From contig JAUWBK010000004.1 of assembly GCA_030605045.1 (NCBI GenBank), positions 1 to 21,687 of the forward strand: a DNA stretch of 21,687 nt, in the 5' to 3' direction. Numbering within the stretch: position 1 is the first letter of the stretch; the number at the start of each line of letters is the position of its first letter. This DNA is from Dehalococcoidia bacterium (GTDB lineage Bacteria > Chloroflexota > Dehalococcoidia > Dehalococcoidales > RBG-16-60-22). Under the pieces are notes generated by a model. It worked only from the letters and a program-made list of their open reading frames with translations, had not been told where the DNA came from and did no database searches. The position numbers were made by a program, and so were the translations under genes. Positions 20,734 through 21,687 of the stretch are shown in pieces.

Positions 20734-21687
20734 CTAGTCATAGATGGAGTAATTCAAGGTTGTTGCTGCTTTTCCACCTTTGTAGGTTTTCACGAACGCC
20801 TTCTTGTTTTCCCAGATCTCATTGAACAGCGGGTCTTCAGCAGCATATTTTAGCGTAATCTCCTTAGTTCGCTTGGCAATTTCCGCCTGGAAGTCGTCGC
20901 TGACATAGAAGATGGTGGTGCCATAATCCCGATACAGTTGCAAGCTGGCGCTGTCATTGATAAGCAGAGTGGTTCTAAACTCATTCCCAAGGCTCTCAAT
21001 AGCGACCATTAATATCCGCTGCAGGTCAGCGGGAAGTTTGTTCCAGGCCTCAGGGTTTGCCTTGATGGTATGAGTGGCGCCTGGTGAATGAATACCGGGA
21101 AGACCCAAGTATTTCGTTATCTCGTGGAAACCCATGGGCCAGTTCACTGTCGGACCAGCGTATTCGAAGGCGTCAATGACGCCTTTCTCCGCCGCCTGGT
21201 AGACTTCGCCTCCAGATATGGTTACCACGGAAGCCCCAAAGGTTCCCAGTACCTCAGCCCAGAGACCAATGGTGCGGAACTTCACGCCCTTCCAGTCAGC
21301 GGCGTTTGCCAGAAGCTCATTGGAATGACAAAATATTTCTTGTCCTTCTGGCAGGACGCCGACCACGTATCCATAGTCCTTGAATACTTGGCGAGCGTAA
21401 TCCATACCATCACCAAGGTAAAACCAGGAAAAATCTTCATCACAGGTGGTACCAGCCGGATAGCCCGAGGCACCCAGTAGAAGAGCCGCCTTTCCAACCA
21501 GAGCCATCTCGGCACCCAGGTCGGAATGGGCCATGTGAAGTACGCCGTCTCTGACCGCTTCGGTCTGTTCGTAGACAGGGACGATCTCATTACCGGGATG
21601 TACGTGAAGAATTAGCCTGCCCCCGGACATCTCCTTTATCAGGTCTGCAAGTTTAAGGTGGAACCCGGCATAGGTTGCCGACCCAAC
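20734..21687 (-). CDS. dctP: TRAP transporter solute-binding protein (DctP), 5' end cut by window
   Basis: 317 residues are visible; the frame is open to the window edge, so the signal peptide and first ~50 residues lie outside. The Met at 21630 is internal, because upstream codons (ADLIKE before MSGGRL) already match the family's first helix. Family features: the segment KEMSGGRLILHVHPGNEIVP, then KFRTIGLWAEVLGTFGASVV-type wording with the conserved Arg that clamps the ligand carboxylate, and ISGGEVYQAAEKGVIDAFEYAG, followed by a Trp and GFHEITKY. The pattern is that of DctP proteins for 2-oxo, hydroxy or aromatic acids (TakP/FcbT-like); the ligand is an inference. It is the first transporter gene, followed by the stem-loop at 20671-20710. 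Confidence 0.95.
   Translation of the reverse strand, partial: VGSATYAGFHLKLADLIKEMSGGRLILHVHPGNEIVPVYEQTEAVRDGVLHMAHSDLGAEMALVGKAALLLGASGYPAGTTCDEDFSWFYLGDGMDYARQVFKDYGYVVGVLPEGQEIFCHSNELLANAADWKGVKFRTIGLWAEVLGTFGASVVTISGGEVYQAAEKGVIDAFEYAGPTVNWPMGFHEITKYLGLPGIHSPGATHTIKANPEAWNKLPADLQRILMVAIESLGNEFRTTLLINDSASLQLYRDYGTTIFYVSDDFQAEIAKRTKEITLKYAAEDPLFNEIWENKKAFVKTYKGGKAATTLNYSIYD

Noticed and set aside
21282..21630. Met at 21630 as the true start of the TRAP binding protein
   Set aside because: The frame is open to the window edge with family-like sequence upstream, so the gene is cut by the window, not short.

Overview
The window looks like a bacterial chromosome segment of moderate GC, most probably from an uncultured Chloroflexota of the class Dehalococcoidia. 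The main reason is the rRNA layout: the 3' end of a 16S gene is followed by tRNA-Ile(GAU) and then directly by an opposite-strand protein gene, with no 23S. Separation of 16S from 23S-5S is known in Dehalococcoides and relatives. The Thi4/ThiN thiamine genes and the TRAP transporter fit an anaerobic, organic-acid-using relative. The placement is inference and needs the full 16S.

Layout. 1-506: 16S 3' end, structured spacer, tRNA-Ile. 690-3746 (minus): a short-chain dehydrogenase (SDR), a fold-type I aminotransferase and a small EthD-like protein. 4016-6604 (plus): two secreted lipoproteins, a serpin on a Pro-rich stalk and a leucine-rich-repeat protein. A family of four related, same-orientation repeats of about 80-125 bp (A-D) is interspersed from 1.67 to 5.55 kb; copy A supplies the end of the aminotransferase reading frame. 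6729-7650: a 61-residue Cys-rich protein and a decayed membrane-protein gene. 7738-12190 (minus): a promoter-to-terminator operon, wbpA, a fused wbpB-wbpD and wbpE, encoding all four activities from UDP-GlcNAc to UDP-2,3-diacetamido-2,3-dideoxyglucuronate. 12191-13564: a DUF2784-like membrane protein in largely empty sequence with coding fragments.

13565-14251 (plus) is an AroM-family protein. 14289-16746 (minus) is a thiamine operon: promoter, TPP riboswitch, intrinsic terminator, thi4, a DUF6775-type gene and a stand-alone thiN. The thi4 product has Cys rather than His at the position of the sulfur-donor residue, and the DUF6775 protein has a Cys/His cluster; this is the most interesting unit here. 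16795-18679 (plus) holds an HpcH/HpaI-type aldolase and a second SDR, each with its own promoter and a shared promoter-proximal element, with a decayed zinc alcohol dehydrogenase remnant between them. 18755-21687 (minus) is a tripartite TRAP transporter (dctP, cut by the window end, dctQ, dctM) with a strong stem-loop between dctP and dctQ.

The aldolase, SDRs and TRAP transporter may form a carboxylate uptake and catabolism neighbourhood, the wbp operon feeds surface glycan synthesis, and the lipoproteins act outside the membrane. Family calls come from motif recognition by eye; no database search was run.
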